Source: Paenibacillus piri (GTDB lineage Bacteria > Bacillota > Bacilli > Paenibacillales > NBRC-103111). Taken from it: a stretch of 64,000 nucleotides of DNA. Both the position numbers and the translations under genes were made by a program. The notes under the pieces were generated by a model. That model was not told the DNA's origin and made no database searches. It saw only the letters and a list, made by a program, of their open reading frames with translations. Position 1 is the first letter of the stretch. Every line of letters starts with the position of its first letter. The DNA lies in assembly GCF_004354045.1 (NCBI RefSeq), contig NZ_SMRT01000025.1, forward strand, positions 1-64,000. The letters are read 5' to 3'. Shown piece by piece: positions 49,626 through 59,208 of the stretch.

Positions 49626-50450
49626 TCATCCACTGGCCTGCCGCTTCACCAGCTTGGCATGAACCGCCAACCGGCCTTTTTCCGGGTCAAACGTATAATC
49701 GCAGGTGGACAAGGTTACAATGGAGTCGGACTCTGACAGCATAATATCCGTCGGATATAAGGATTGCTGCCGAAGCAGCTGCAAAAAAAGCCCGTAATCG
49801 TTATCGTCGGAAAATTCAGTCTGTATATAATCAAAGTCGGTTGTCGTATAATAAACGGAAAAAATTTCTGCCGTATACGTTTCATATAATGTGTCATAAC
49901 GGAATGTCCGATGCGCTTGGAAAAAATCTTCTATCAGAAATTGCTTCAAATCCCCGAACATGGACCCGTCTTTCATCCGATGTCCGTACAGCACGGTATT
50001 CCGGGATAACGCGGCGCTATCGTTTCGGAAATCCATGTAAATGCTGCCCGCTTTGGACGGCTCCCGCTTGTAATTGCGGCTCAAATAGTAATCGTTATCG
50101 TCCGCTTGCAGAACCGGGTAATGAATCGGCGTATCGTCGATCGACAGCCACCCTGCAATATCCGGGTTGATCGACAGCAGCCTGTCATACGGCGGACGGA
50201 CTTTCCGCTGTTCGCTATGCGTTTCAGCATTAGCGGGCTCGTCGGCAGCGGAAGCGGCGTTATACAGAGCCTGCGCCTCGGCCATGGCGCTGCGGTTGTC
50301 GAGAGCGTCCAGCAGCAAACCGATGAATGCCGAAACCGACAAGATCAAGGCCGTCAGGCAAAGCTTCATCGCCCATGTCAGCAGCCTGGACTTAATAGCG
50401 CGCGCAAGCGCATGCTTCCCGAAGCGGCCGGGCCGCGGCTCATGAACCAT
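49626..50450 (-). CDS. srtB: class B sortase
   Basis: A 274-residue membrane-anchored transpeptidase (helix AMKLCLTALILSVSAFIGLL, residues 27-46). The catalytic His is in TVLYGHRMKDGSMFGDLKQF, the Cys in IVTLSTCDYTFDPEKGRLAV, and the Arg in the same final motif. The helix-rich insertion before the last strands is typical of class B. Its neighbour encodes a NEAT protein with an NPKTG sorting signal, which is the likely substrate. It is the last gene of the minus-strand heme operon, 14 bp after the ATPase gene. Confidence 0.94.
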   Translation of the reverse strand: MVHEPRPGRFGKHALARAIKSRLLTWAMKLCLTALILSVSAFIGLLLDALDNRSAMAEAQALYNAASAADEPANAETHSEQRKVRPPYDRLLSINPDIAGWLSIDDTPIHYPVLQADDNDYYLSRNYKREPSKAGSIYMDFRNDSAALSRNTVLYGHRMKDGSMFGDLKQFLIEDFFQAHRTFRYDTLYETYTAEIFSVYYTTTDFDYIQTEFSDDNDYGLFLQLLRQQSLYPTDIMLSESDSIVTLSTCDYTFDPEKGRLAVHAKLVKRQASG

Positions 50451-50463
50451 TATGTTCGCCTCC

Positions 50464-51234
50464 CTAAATGCCGACAGGCACGAGATACATCCCTGTATCC
50501 GCGCTGTTCCGGACGATTACGTTGACCCCATAGATCGCTTTCACCGTTCGCTCCGTAATGACGTCGCCCGGCGCGCCCGCCAACACAATTTCTCCATTCT
50601 TCATCGCTATAATATTGTCGCTGTACCGGATAGCCTGATTAATGTCGTGCAGCACCATAACGATCGTCAGACCGTGGGTCACATTCAAGTCTTTAATCAG
50701 TTGAAGAAGCTCGATTTGGTAATAAATATCAAGATAAGTGGTCGGTTCGTCCAAGAACAATACCGGCGTATTTTGCGCCAACGCCATTGCAATCCAAACT
50801 CTCTGCCTCTCGCCGCCCGATAATTGAACAATGGTTGATTTTCTTTTGTCCAATAAATTGGTGCGGGCCAGAGCCCGGTCCACCGCTGTTTCATCTTCCT
50901 CGCCGAAGGGGACGAACAATCCTTTATAGGGCAGCCGACCGAAGCCGACCAGTTTTTCTACGGTTATATCGCTCGGGGCTTCATTGTGCTGATGCACCAC
51001 GGCCAGCTTTTTGGCCAGTTCTTTCGGCTTGTAGCTGTTCAGCAGCTTGCCGTCCAGCAGCACCTGTCCGCTTTGCGGCGCATAATTTTGCGACATGATG
51101 CCGAGCAGCGTCGATTTGCCGCAGCCGTTCGGCCCGATTATGGTCGTAATCTTGCCCTCGGCAATCTCGCCGCTTACCGACTTCAAGAGCTCGACCTTGC
51201 GGTCATACGAAAATGTGACTTGTTTAATTTCCAT
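50464..51234 (-). CDS. heme/iron ABC transporter ATP-binding protein (FecE/FhuC type)
   Basis: A 256-residue ATPase. Walker A is TIIGPNGCGKSTLLGIMSQN, the signature is IVQLSGGERQRVWIAMALAQ, Walker B is PVLFLDEPTTYLDI, and the switch His is in TIVMVLHDINQAIRYSDNII. It overlaps the permease gene by 11 bp and is followed by srtB. It powers uptake through the FecCD-type permease and IsdE-like lipoprotein of the same operon. Confidence 0.93.
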   Translation of the reverse strand: MEIKQVTFSYDRKVELLKSVSGEIAEGKITTIIGPNGCGKSTLLGIMSQNYAPQSGQVLLDGKLLNSYKPKELAKKLAVVHQHNEAPSDITVEKLVGFGRLPYKGLFVPFGEEDETAVDRALARTNLLDKRKSTIVQLSGGERQRVWIAMALAQNTPVLFLDEPTTYLDIYYQIELLQLIKDLNVTHGLTIVMVLHDINQAIRYSDNIIAMKNGEIVLAGAPGDVITERTVKAIYGVNVIVRNSADTGMYLVPVGI

Positions 51235-52207
51235 GGACCCGGTCTCTCTTTCTAAGCAAAAATATTAAAAAGGGACCGCCGATAACGGTCATTATAATAG
51301 AAGCGGGAATTTCCGAGGGGGCCAATACCGTGCGTCCCAACGTATCCGCCGACAAGATGAGCAGCGCTCCCGCCAAGGCCGAGAACGGGATCAGTACCTT
51401 ATGATCCGAGCCGACGAGCAGTCGGGCAATATGGGGGACAAGCAGGCCGACAAATGCGATCAGTCCTCCGATCGCCGTAGCCGAAGCGGATAACAGTACG
51501 GCTACGGCCGAAATGATCAGCCGCGCGCGCGCAACGGACAGACCCAAATTTTGCGCCGATTTGTCCTGCAGCGACAGCAAGTTGCACCACGAGCATAACA
51601 GCAGGGATAGCACAAGCCCGATAGAACCGTAAACCGCAATCGATTCGACATCCTTCCATGTTTTCATATGAAAAATGGACGTGGTCGCCTGGTTCACCAT
51701 TGTGACCGCATAGCTGCCCCGGTAATTGAACGATTGCCCCAGTCCGGTAAAGGTTGCGTTGACGGCAATCCCTACTAATATAATGCGGATAGGACTGAGG
51801 CCCGATTTCCACGAAAGCGAATAAACGAGAAAACAGGCTAATGCTCCGCCCAGAAAGGCGAATATCGGTAGCCAAAAAAACATTTGGGGAAATATCGTCA
51901 CGAACAGAATCGATACAAAGCCCCCTCCGGCCGAGATGCCGATCACGCCGGAATCGGCCAGCGAGCTTCGCATGACCGCCTGCAGCAGAACGCCGGACAC
52001 GGCCAGAGAAGCACCGACAAAAAGCGCAACGACAATTCTCGGCAGCCGCAGATCTTTCACGATTTGCACATTTTTACCCGCTCCCGTAAACAAGCCTTGA
52101 ACAAGCTCGAGACTGCCGACCTTCAAGCTTCCGGTAGTGGCCGATAGCAGCGTTACGAAGCTAAGCAGGACGATGACCGCCCCAATACTCCACCATTTTC
52201 CATTCAT
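51224..52207 (-). CDS. heme/iron ABC transporter permease (FecCD family)
   Basis: A 327-residue membrane protein with about ten helices. The FecCD hallmark LPRIVVALFVGASLAVSGVL is followed by MRSSLADSGVIGISAGGGFV, and the ATPase-contact region is IAFVGLLVPHIARLLVGSDH. Start ATG behind aaaggacg. It forms the importer with the IsdE-like lipoprotein upstream and the ATPase downstream. Confidence 0.94.
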   Translation of the reverse strand: MNGKWWSIGAVIVLLSFVTLLSATTGSLKVGSLELVQGLFTGAGKNVQIVKDLRLPRIVVALFVGASLAVSGVLLQAVMRSSLADSGVIGISAGGGFVSILFVTIFPQMFFWLPIFAFLGGALACFLVYSLSWKSGLSPIRIILVGIAVNATFTGLGQSFNYRGSYAVTMVNQATTSIFHMKTWKDVESIAVYGSIGLVLSLLLCSWCNLLSLQDKSAQNLGLSVARARLIISAVAVLLSASATAIGGLIAFVGLLVPHIARLLVGSDHKVLIPFSALAGALLILSADTLGRTVLAPSEIPASIIMTVIGGPFLIFLLRKRDRVHGN

Positions 52208-52240
52208 GAGTAACGTCCTTTGTTTATGTGGTATATAAAT

Positions 52241-53143
52241 TTACGGATATAGCATATGGACTAAAATATCGAGCGCCTCGACCGCAGCCAGATTGCCCGT
52301 CGTACCGAACCGTTCTTCCTCCAGATCGTAGACCCGGTTGTTTTTGACGGCATCGAAATGTTTCCAAATATCGTTTTTCTTGAATTCTTTATCGAACATA
52401 ATGATTACTTCTTCAGGCATTCCGTGAGCGGCCCGCAAAATAACATCCGGATTCGACTGCTGCAAATATTCGGTGTTCGAAGCCAAATATTCGACTTTCT
52501 CTCCTTGAATGACATTGATTCCACCGGCGAGCTTAACCAGATCGCCAATATACGAATGCTCCGTCGCTACCAGATAGCTGCCGGGCACCCCCAACAGGAT
52601 GAGCACTCTCGGAGCAGGCTTTCCCTCTGCCTTTTTCTTGATTACAGCCAGCTTCTCGTCAAATCGGGAAATAATAGCCTCAGCCTGCTTTTGCCGCCCG
52701 TACTTGTCTCCCAGCGCCTGGATCGCCCGGTTCATCTTCTCGACACTCGTCAGATCGAGATAGTCGGCTTGAACGCCCGCATTCGAAAAGACCGGCGCCA
52801 AATCGTATTGAAGCGTCGTTACCGATAAAACATCGGTCGGATCCAAAGATTTGATCACTTCCATGTTCGGGCTCATCGGGTTTCCTACTTCCGCAACGCC
52901 TTCGTACCGTTTGGGCAGCTGTTTGTAGCTTTTCGGCACGCCGACCAGGTTTATTTCCAATGCGTCCATAATTTGTGCTGCCGCCACAGTGGTTGCTATC
53001 ACTCTTGAGTCGGGCGAAGCTTGTTCAGACTGCGTTCGGGCCTGCGCTTGCGCTTCCGTTCCGATATTCCGGGTACAGCCGGACAGGACGAATAACAAGA
53101 CCGCGATGATGACAAGGCCAACGCTTAACCTCTTGCTCATCAT
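52241..53143 (-). CDS. isdE: IsdE-like heme-binding lipoprotein
   Basis: A 300-residue lipoprotein (signal helix VGLVIIAVLLFVLSGC, lipidated Cys at about residue 23). It belongs to the periplasmic-binding fold with a rigid helix between two lobes. The two heme-iron ligands of Staphylococcus IsdE correspond to Met in VAEVGNPMSPNMEVIKSLDP and His in VILRAAHGMPEEVI, both present here. The start ATG pair at 53143/53140 has aaggag upstream; an earlier frame start lacks one. It receives heme from NEAT proteins and delivers it to the permease. Confidence 0.92.
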   Translation of the reverse strand: MMSKRLSVGLVIIAVLLFVLSGCTRNIGTEAQAQARTQSEQASPDSRVIATTVAAAQIMDALEINLVGVPKSYKQLPKRYEGVAEVGNPMSPNMEVIKSLDPTDVLSVTTLQYDLAPVFSNAGVQADYLDLTSVEKMNRAIQALGDKYGRQKQAEAIISRFDEKLAVIKKKAEGKPAPRVLILLGVPGSYLVATEHSYIGDLVKLAGGINVIQGEKVEYLASNTEYLQQSNPDVILRAAHGMPEEVIIMFDKEFKKNDIWKHFDAVKNNRVYDLEEERFGTTGNLAAVEALDILVHMLYP

Positions 53144-53184
53144 ACTTCTATAACTCCTTCCTTTGGACCGCAGCATTCGCAAGC

Positions 53185-53365
53185 CGCATCCGCAAAAATG
53201 GCGAAGGACGCCAATTTCTTGACATCCCCGCTTCAAAGTAAGACAAATACGCTTTACTATGTTATCCGATTACGACTTTATCGGGTTAAGACCCCCACCT
53301 CCAAGGTAGGTAGGGTAAAGTCCCCATCTGATTCCCCGATGTTCAGCAATGCTGAACGAGTTCAC
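53185..53365 (-). other. structured spacer inside the heme operon
   Basis: Between the giant NEAT gene and isdE lie a hairpin gttcagca-a-tgctgaac (53341-53357), a C-rich/G-rich pair acccccacctcc / ggtaggtagggt (53290-53316), and a repeated atccgat...gttatccgattac segment. No coding frame is seen. The layout resembles the palindromic ends of IS200/IS605-type elements, and it could also act as an RNA-stability or attenuation device. Confidence 0.45.
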
Positions 53366-56300
53366 TTATTTCGCATCATTTAGCATGGAGATGACCAAAG
53401 TTACCGCTTCGGCCCGCGTGGCACTGTCATTCGGCGCAAACAGATTATAGTCTCTGCCGTTAATAATGCCCTTTTGGAACGCTGCCGCAACGTAAGGGGA
53501 AGCCCACTCGGGAATTTGTCCGGCATCCGCGAAAGGCAGGGCATCGCCGGCATCCAGCGGAAGATTCAAAGCACGGACGACTATCACTGCGATTTCCGAA
53601 CGGGTAATTTGACGTCCCGCCCGGAATGTTCCATCCTCGTAGCTGCTAATAATACCCGCTTCTACGGCATTGGCCAGCAAAGGCTTAACCCATAACGGAA
53701 TATGGTCGGCATCGGCGAAAGCCAATTTCGCTTCACTGCCTTTCAGCTTCAGCGCCCGACCGATCATGGCCGTAAATTCGGCCCGGCTGATTTCCCCGCT
53801 CGGTCGGAATGTGCCGTCCTCGTATCCATTAACGATTCCAAGCGCTACGGCCCGTTCAATCAATGATTTTGCCCAATGGTCCTGAATATCGCTTAGAGTG
53901 GGAGCTCCGGAGCTCGACCCGGTCGGAAGCTGCGCTGCAGGATTAGCCGCCTGCTCTTGTTCCTCTTTCGTCTGGCCAAACGCATCTGTATGAAACATAA
54001 TATCTACATCGATGTTTTCCGTCGGAACCGACGCTGTCTGATCGGAACCGTCCTCACCGTTTGCCTCCGTATTGCCCGCGGTCTGTCCGTCGGCTTCATT
54101 TCCGCTAACCTTCTTCACCATAGTTACAACGGCATGCAAGGTTGCGGTCACGTCCTTCACCTCGAATTTTACGGAACGCGTATTCTCGGCTTCATTCACG
54201 TTTTCCGCTGTGGCGGATACCATTTCTTTTTCAATCTTCTTATTGGCGCTTGAGCTGCCCGATTCGGTCGCTTTCTCCGTTTCGATCTTGAAGTCGGTTA
54301 TTTCATTGTTGCGGGTTAGCTGCAGAACGATAGATTTCTTCTCGCCTTTAACAATCAATTTTCCCGGATGAGCGATGTAATCGTTAATTCTCGATTCCAG
54401 GTTGCTTCTATGCTGCAGTACGGTGAAATCCAGATCGTATTCGCCGTCTTTCAGCGCAGCGATAGCAGCTCCGCCTCCGATGGCCAGATCGGTTCCGCTC
54501 AGCTTCTTGATGCTCGACTTGTCGAAAGAAATGTCTACATCATACGAATGGAAATAGTTGAATTCCGGCCAATCGACCTTTACCCAGCCTTTCAGCTTTG
54601 CCGACAGATCAGGCACTTCGAATTGAACATCTCTCGTATTTCTGGTTTCATTTCTTGATACCACTGCCGTATCGGTCAAGCTTCCGCCCAGCTCCGTTTG
54701 GAACTGGGTAATTTCCTTGCTTTGTTTCAGGGTGAGCGTAATATACTGTTTGCCGCCCTCAACCTTCAACGTAGCCGGAGTGATTACATAGTCCTGCATG
54801 ACGGACTTTTCATCGGTACCGTATTTTAAAATTTTGTAATTGATGCTGTACGTTCCTGCCGCCATCGAGCTCGTATTAGGAATCGTACCTCCACCACCAC
54901 CGCCAGTTCCTCCTCCAGGATTCGTCGGTGTCGTAGGCGTAGTTGGCGTTGTAACGGTACCGACAGGTACTACTTTATCGAAGGCAAGCTTAAAAGTCCG
55001 CGCCTCTGTCGAAGCTCCCCCACCTGCGATCAACTGAATGATATAGGTCGCTGTCAAATCGTCTACTTCAAATTGTACTTCTTTCGCGGCTTCCTCATTA
55101 GCAAGTACTCTAACGAGCCCCGCTTGCTTGACCGCATACTGCGGCAAAATATCTTGGACGGTATTGTCGGATTTCAGCATTTGTATTTTCGTAATCGTTA
55201 CGCCGCTCTTCAATTTGAACGAAGCCAGCTTTTTGCCGTTTTGTACCTTTAAACCGCCCGTAGTATCCAAATAGGAATGGATTGGCGCGCCTGACGGATC
55301 ATCCGACGCCGCCGTAAAGCTGAAGCTGTACTGGCCGTCTTTTACAGGTTTCGTTAGATCGACTCTGAGGTTGCTGAAGCTCAGCTCGACATCGTATTCA
55401 TGATCGTACAACCCGATCGGAGGACCCAGATCCCAATAAATTTTGACCCAGCCGTTCAACCTTGACGTCAGATTGTCTACCTCGAATTGAACGGTTCGGG
55501 TATTGGATGCCGGATCGCTGGAAACCGTCGTCGTCTCCGCCAAAGCTCCATTTTGCAGCGTCTTGAACGACAAGATTTCCGCGCTCTGCTTCAGCGTAAA
55601 CGAAACGTATTTTTTGCCGCCCTGCACCGTTAGTTTTCCGCTGTCTTTGACAACATAATCGTACATGACCGAGTTATCGTTCGTGCCTTTTTTATAAATG
55701 GCATAATCGAGCAAATACTCGCCTTCCGGAAGCGACTGCTTGTTAATAACCGAAGCCTGGAACGTACCTAGACTTGCTTGAAGGTGTTCAACCGCCCGAT
55801 CGACTTGCTGCTGCGTTGCTCCTGTATCGTTTGCAACTGCCTTGGCGTTATTAATAGCCGTTTGCAGCGCGTTCTTCGCACTTCCCGGATACTGACCGTT
55901 CTCCGTTCCTTCCACCGCAGCGTCATACGCCGCTTGGGCGGCAGCAATCGTCTGATTCAACGTCGATTTGTTGACGGAATTTGACGGATTGGTCGGCAAG
56001 TTGCTGAAGCCGATTTCCACGTCATACTCATTGTCATACAGGAAGTCCGGAGTCAGCTGCCAGTAAATTTTGACCCAGCCGTTTACTCTTACCGTCAGAT
56101 CGTCCACCGGGAACTGAACCACCCGGGTATTCGCCGCCTCATCCTTGCTCACTACCGTTGTCTCGGCTAAAGCTCCGTTTTGCTGCGTTTTGAACGACAA
56201 GATTTCCTTGCTTTGCTTCAAAGTAAACGATACGTATTTCTTACCGCCTTGTACCGATAATTTTCCGCTTTCCGGAATAACATAATCGTACATGACTGAG

Positions 56301-57757
56301 CTGTCGCTCGTTCCTTTTTTGTAAATCGTAAACCCGATGTCATACACGCCATCCTGAAGATCAGGGTTGGAAGGCGTACCGGTGTTCACAGAGGCTTTGA
56401 ATGCGCCCAGCGCCGTTTGCAAATCAGCCGCAGCCTGATCGACTTGCGACTGCGAAGCCCCTACATTTGCGGCAGCTGCTTTTGCCTGATCGATCGCTGC
56501 CTTCAGCGTAATCTTCGAGCCGGCCGGATACTGCCCGTTCGCGCTTCCTTCCACCGCTGCGTCATGCGCCGCTTGAGCGTTGGCGATTAAAGCGTTCAGC
56601 TGCGTTTTGCCGCCGATGTCGAATTTCAACCGGATGCTATGATCCATCTCATAAGCGCCGCCGCCCGGCAGCGTGGTCGAGATGTGCACCTGAGCATTCA
56701 GCAGCGCGTTCAAATCGCTCACCGGGAACTCCACCACCCGCGTGTTCGCCACGGTATCCGTGCTTAAAATCGCTGTCTCCACCATCGCTCCGTTTTGCTG
56801 TACTTTAAGGCTGGAAACGGTGGTACTGTCCTTGACTGTAAACGAAACCTTCTTCGTATTTCCTTGCACGGTCAATTTCCCCGGCTTCAGGAAATATTTA
56901 TCCATCGACGAAGCTTCGTCTTTGGTCGCGTGCATCGCCGTGAAATTCAGGCTGTACTCCCCATTGGTTCCGATGGCCAATGCCTGGAACACATCGAACG
57001 CCGCCTGCAGCTCGGCCAAGGCTTGGTTCAATGCCGCCTGCGGCTGGTTCGGCAAGGTTGTGTTCCCTTCAATCCCTTTTGCCGTCGCGTTGGCTTTTTG
57101 AATAGCCGTTTTCAGCGCGTTTTTCGAACCAGCCGGATATTGGCCGGTTTCCGTTCCTTCGACTGCCGCATCGTATGCACTTTGGGCTTGATTAATTAAA
57201 GCGTTCAGCGAACTCTTATTTCCCGCCGGCACTACGTTTATCGTATAGGAGGCATTATTTAGCTCCAGCTTGTTTCCTTGTCCGTTCGTAATGGTGATAT
57301 CGCTCACCGAAACCGAAGAATGATAAGCGCCCGAAGCTTTCGGTTTAAAAATAAATACCGAGAAATTCCTAGTGCCGCTGCTGAAAGCATATCCTGCTTT
57401 ACCTGCGATCAGCTTGTTATACACCTTCACTTTTCCAGGCGACACCGCGGTCTGCACAGGCACTTCAAACGTATTGTACGGGGCCAAAACCTCGGTTAAT
57501 TCCAATTGATCGGGATCATAATTAACCGTCGCCTCATGCTCGTAAACTTGCTGGTAGACGCTGTCGGTGACATTGCTTATTTTAACGGTTACCCGAAAAG
57601 GATTGCCATATACCGCCTGTGGAGCGTTCGTTGTACTCGAGGTTAAACTCGCTGTCGGTAGATCCGTCGCATAAGCCTCCGGAAATGGCACCCCTGTCAG
57701 TAATACAAAAAACACGAGCAGGGCGGATATCATCTTCTTAAACTGCCTGTTCAACAT
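53366..57757 (-). CDS. giant S-layer-anchored heme-binding protein: cohesin-like, three FIVAR, six NEAT and three SLH domains
   Basis: 1463 residues with a signal peptide (LLVFFVLLTGVPFPEAYA). Domains in order: cohesin-like (30-177), FIVAR (182-260), NEAT1 (267-383), FIVAR (385-457), NEAT2 (467-587), FIVAR (597-670), NEAT3 (676-799), NEAT4 (806-930), Thr/Gly linker (933-962), NEAT5 (966-1082), NEAT6 (1100-1260) and three SLH repeats (1288-1463). NEAT2 and NEAT3 keep both heme elements, S-S/N-V-M-Y in the lip helix and YDNEY/YDHEY in the strand. NEAT5 has Q in the lip but YFHSY in the strand. NEAT1, 4 and 6 lack the tyrosine pair. The start at 57757 follows aaggagag. SLH repeats bind secondary wall polymers, so no sortase signal is needed. 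Confidence 0.93.
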   Translation of the reverse strand: MLNRQFKKMISALLVFFVLLTGVPFPEAYATDLPTASLTSSTTNAPQAVYGNPFRVTVKISNVTDSVYQQVYEHEATVNYDPDQLELTEVLAPYNTFEVPVQTAVSPGKVKVYNKLIAGKAGYAFSSGTRNFSVFIFKPKASGAYHSSVSVSDITITNGQGNKLELNNASYTINVVPAGNKSSLNALINQAQSAYDAAVEGTETGQYPAGSKNALKTAIQKANATAKGIEGNTTLPNQPQAALNQALAELQAAFDVFQALAIGTNGEYSLNFTAMHATKDEASSMDKYFLKPGKLTVQGNTKKVSFTVKDSTTVSSLKVQQNGAMVETAILSTDTVANTRVVEFPVSDLNALLNAQVHISTTLPGGGAYEMDHSIRLKFDIGGKTQLNALIANAQAAHDAAVEGSANGQYPAGSKITLKAAIDQAKAAAANVGASQSQVDQAAADLQTALGAFKASVNTGTPSNPDLQDGVYDIGFTIYKKGTSDSSVMYDYVIPESGKLSVQGGKKYVSFTLKQSKEILSFKTQQNGALAETTVVSKDEAANTRVVQFPVDDLTVRVNGWVKIYWQLTPDFLYDNEYDVEIGFSNLPTNPSNSVNKSTLNQTIAAAQAAYDAAVEGTENGQYPGSAKNALQTAINNAKAVANDTGATQQQVDRAVEHLQASLGTFQASVINKQSLPEGEYLLDYAIYKKGTNDNSVMYDYVVKDSGKLTVQGGKKYVSFTLKQSAEILSFKTLQNGALAETTTVSSDPASNTRTVQFEVDNLTSRLNGWVKIYWDLGPPIGLYDHEYDVELSFSNLRVDLTKPVKDGQYSFSFTAASDDPSGAPIHSYLDTTGGLKVQNGKKLASFKLKSGVTITKIQMLKSDNTVQDILPQYAVKQAGLVRVLANEEAAKEVQFEVDDLTATYIIQLIAGGGASTEARTFKLAFDKVVPVGTVTTPTTPTTPTNPGGGTGGGGGGTIPNTSSMAAGTYSINYKILKYGTDEKSVMQDYVITPATLKVEGGKQYITLTLKQSKEITQFQTELGGSLTDTAVVSRNETRNTRDVQFEVPDLSAKLKGWVKVDWPEFNYFHSYDVDISFDKSSIKKLSGTDLAIGGGAAIAALKDGEYDLDFTVLQHRSNLESRINDYIAHPGKLIVKGEKKSIVLQLTRNNEITDFKIETEKATESGSSSANKKIEKEMVSATAENVNEAENTRSVKFEVKDVTATLHAVVTMVKKVSGNEADGQTAGNTEANGEDGSDQTASVPTENIDVDIMFHTDAFGQTKEEQEQAANPAAQLPTGSSSGAPTLSDIQDHWAKSLIERAVALGIVNGYEDGTFRPSGEISRAEFTAMIGRALKLKGSEAKLAFADADHIPLWVKPLLANAVEAGIISSYEDGTFRAGRQITRSEIAVIVVRALNLPLDAGDALPFADAGQIPEWASPYVAAAFQKGIINGRDYNLFAPNDSATRAEAVTLVISMLNDAK

Positions 57758-57902
57758 GTTTCTCTCCTTCGTAAAAAGCTTCATAGGCTTGAAGGAACGG
57801 CCCTGCGTATCGGCATTAACACCATTTACGCGTAAAGGCCGTCCCAATAACGGTTACTATGGAATTGCGGGCAAACCGGATATGATGGCTTGTTTTTTCA
57901 CC

Positions 57903-58364
57903 TTAAGGTACTGGGATGATGTTGCTGAATCCCAGATCGACATCATATTCGTGATCGTAAAGAAATTCGGGAGTCACTTGCCAATAAATTTTTACCCAAG
58001 CGTTCAATCTTGCCGACAAATCGCCGACTTCGAATTCGACGGTTCTTGTATTGTTCGTCGTATCGCTGCTTATAACAGCCGCTTCCACCAGCACACCGTT
58101 CTTCTCCGTTTTGAAGCTTGTTGTTTGCGCACTTTGGCGCAAGACGAAGGAAACATAGTTTTTGCCGTCTTCCACTCTCAGCTTGCCGCTGGTCAAATCG
58201 ACATAGTCATTCATAACGGAGCTTTCGTTCGTATTGTCCTTGTAGAGAGTAAAGTTAAGCGTATAATCGCCGTCGGACAATTCAGTAGCGCCTGCAACAG
58301 GAACTTGAATGATTGCCAACAACACGAATAACAGAACGAGCATGGAAATAGCTTTTCTTCTCAT
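57903..58364 (-). CDS. secreted single-NEAT protein (probable hemophore)
   Basis: A 153-residue protein: a signal peptide (MLVLLFVLLAIIQVPVAGA), then one NEAT domain and nothing else. The lip reads ESSVMNDYVDLTSGK and the strand FLYDHEYDVDLGFS, so the YxxxY heme tyrosines are intact. It lacks a sorting motif, SLH repeats or a C-terminal helix, so it should be released, like Bacillus anthracis IsdX1. Its sequence is closest to NEAT2/NEAT3 of the neighbouring giant protein, suggesting local duplication. It lies 15 bp after the anchored NEAT gene. Confidence 0.9.
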   Translation of the reverse strand: MRRKAISMLVLLFVLLAIIQVPVAGATELSDGDYTLNFTLYKDNTNESSVMNDYVDLTSGKLRVEDGKNYVSFVLRQSAQTTSFKTEKNGVLVEAAVISSDTTNNTRTVEFEVGDLSARLNAWVKIYWQVTPEFLYDHEYDVDLGFSNIIPVP

Positions 58365-58379
58365 AAAATATAAACCTCC

Positions 58380-59159
58380 CTACAATGATTTTTTAATTTT
58401 GATGCAGCAAGCCAACAAAAATGCGGAGCTCATGACAATAGCAATCAGCCAGCCGAGAGGCGTCGCATCTCCCGTTTTCGGATTGCTGACTGCCTGTTTC
58501 TTCGCGGCTTCCGTCTCAGCAGCAATCGGCTGATCGTTTGACGCCGCCTCCGCTTTGGAAGCAGCTGCCTTGGCCGAAGCTTGGCCGGAGCCTTGACCGC
58601 TCTCCGCTTGAGGCGCTGCGTCCGCGGGTTTTCCGTTAGCCGGGAGCGAGCTGGCCCGGGTCGTCGACGTTGTCGGGGCGAGACCGCCCGTATCGGCTGC
58701 CGGTTTTACGCTCTTCGTATCAAACGCAAAACGAATCGTATAATCGTGATCATAATTTATCGACTCAACCGTTACATGGATTTTGGAAAGTACAGGCTGT
58801 GTCAAATCATCCACTTTGAAACCGACTACTCTTGTGTCGGCTGCGCTGTCATGGCTCACCACATTCGCATCCGCAAAACCCGAGCCGTTCGGAACCTTGA
58901 ACACGGTAATCCACTTGCTATGGTTCATTTGAAGCTGCACTCTGGCTTCGCCATTAGTCACAACGACTGTAGCCGGTTTCTCAAAGTAATCATTCGCCAT
59001 GGAAACCGAGTCGCTGTCCGCCTGCTTGATCGTATAGTCGAGAATATATGTACCGTCAGACATAACAGCAGCAGCAGCTTGTGCTCCCGGCTGGATAAAC
59101 AGCGTTAACAAACAAAGCAGCAGCAAACCGTAGATTGAGATATCCCAATGCTTCTTCAC
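58380..59159 (-). CDS. IsdC-like NEAT protein with class B sortase signal
   Basis: A 259-residue wall protein. The signal peptide is LLLLCLLTLFIQPGAQAAAA. A single NEAT domain (about residues 33-150) has SVSMANDYFEKPATVVVTNG at the lip and NYDHDYTIRFAF with the YxxxY tyrosines. An Ala/Ser-rich spacer leads to the sorting motif NPKTG, a hydrophobic helix and the charged tail KIKKSL. NPKTG resembles the NPQTN-type signals of class B sortases. A GTG start at 59159 follows aaagga. It is the first gene of the minus-strand heme operon, directly behind two Fur boxes. Confidence 0.91.
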   Translation of the reverse strand: MKKHWDISIYGLLLLCLLTLFIQPGAQAAAAVMSDGTYILDYTIKQADSDSVSMANDYFEKPATVVVTNGEARVQLQMNHSKWITVFKVPNGSGFADANVVSHDSAADTRVVGFKVDDLTQPVLSKIHVTVESINYDHDYTIRFAFDTKSVKPAADTGGLAPTTSTTRASSLPANGKPADAAPQAESGQGSGQASAKAAASKAEAASNDQPIAAETEAAKKQAVSNPKTGDATPLGWLIAIVMSSAFLLACCIKIKKSL

Positions 59160-59208
59160 ATTTATCCTTTCCCATCGTTGATTTAGGCGGCAGTGTCGTC
59201 TTTTAATC

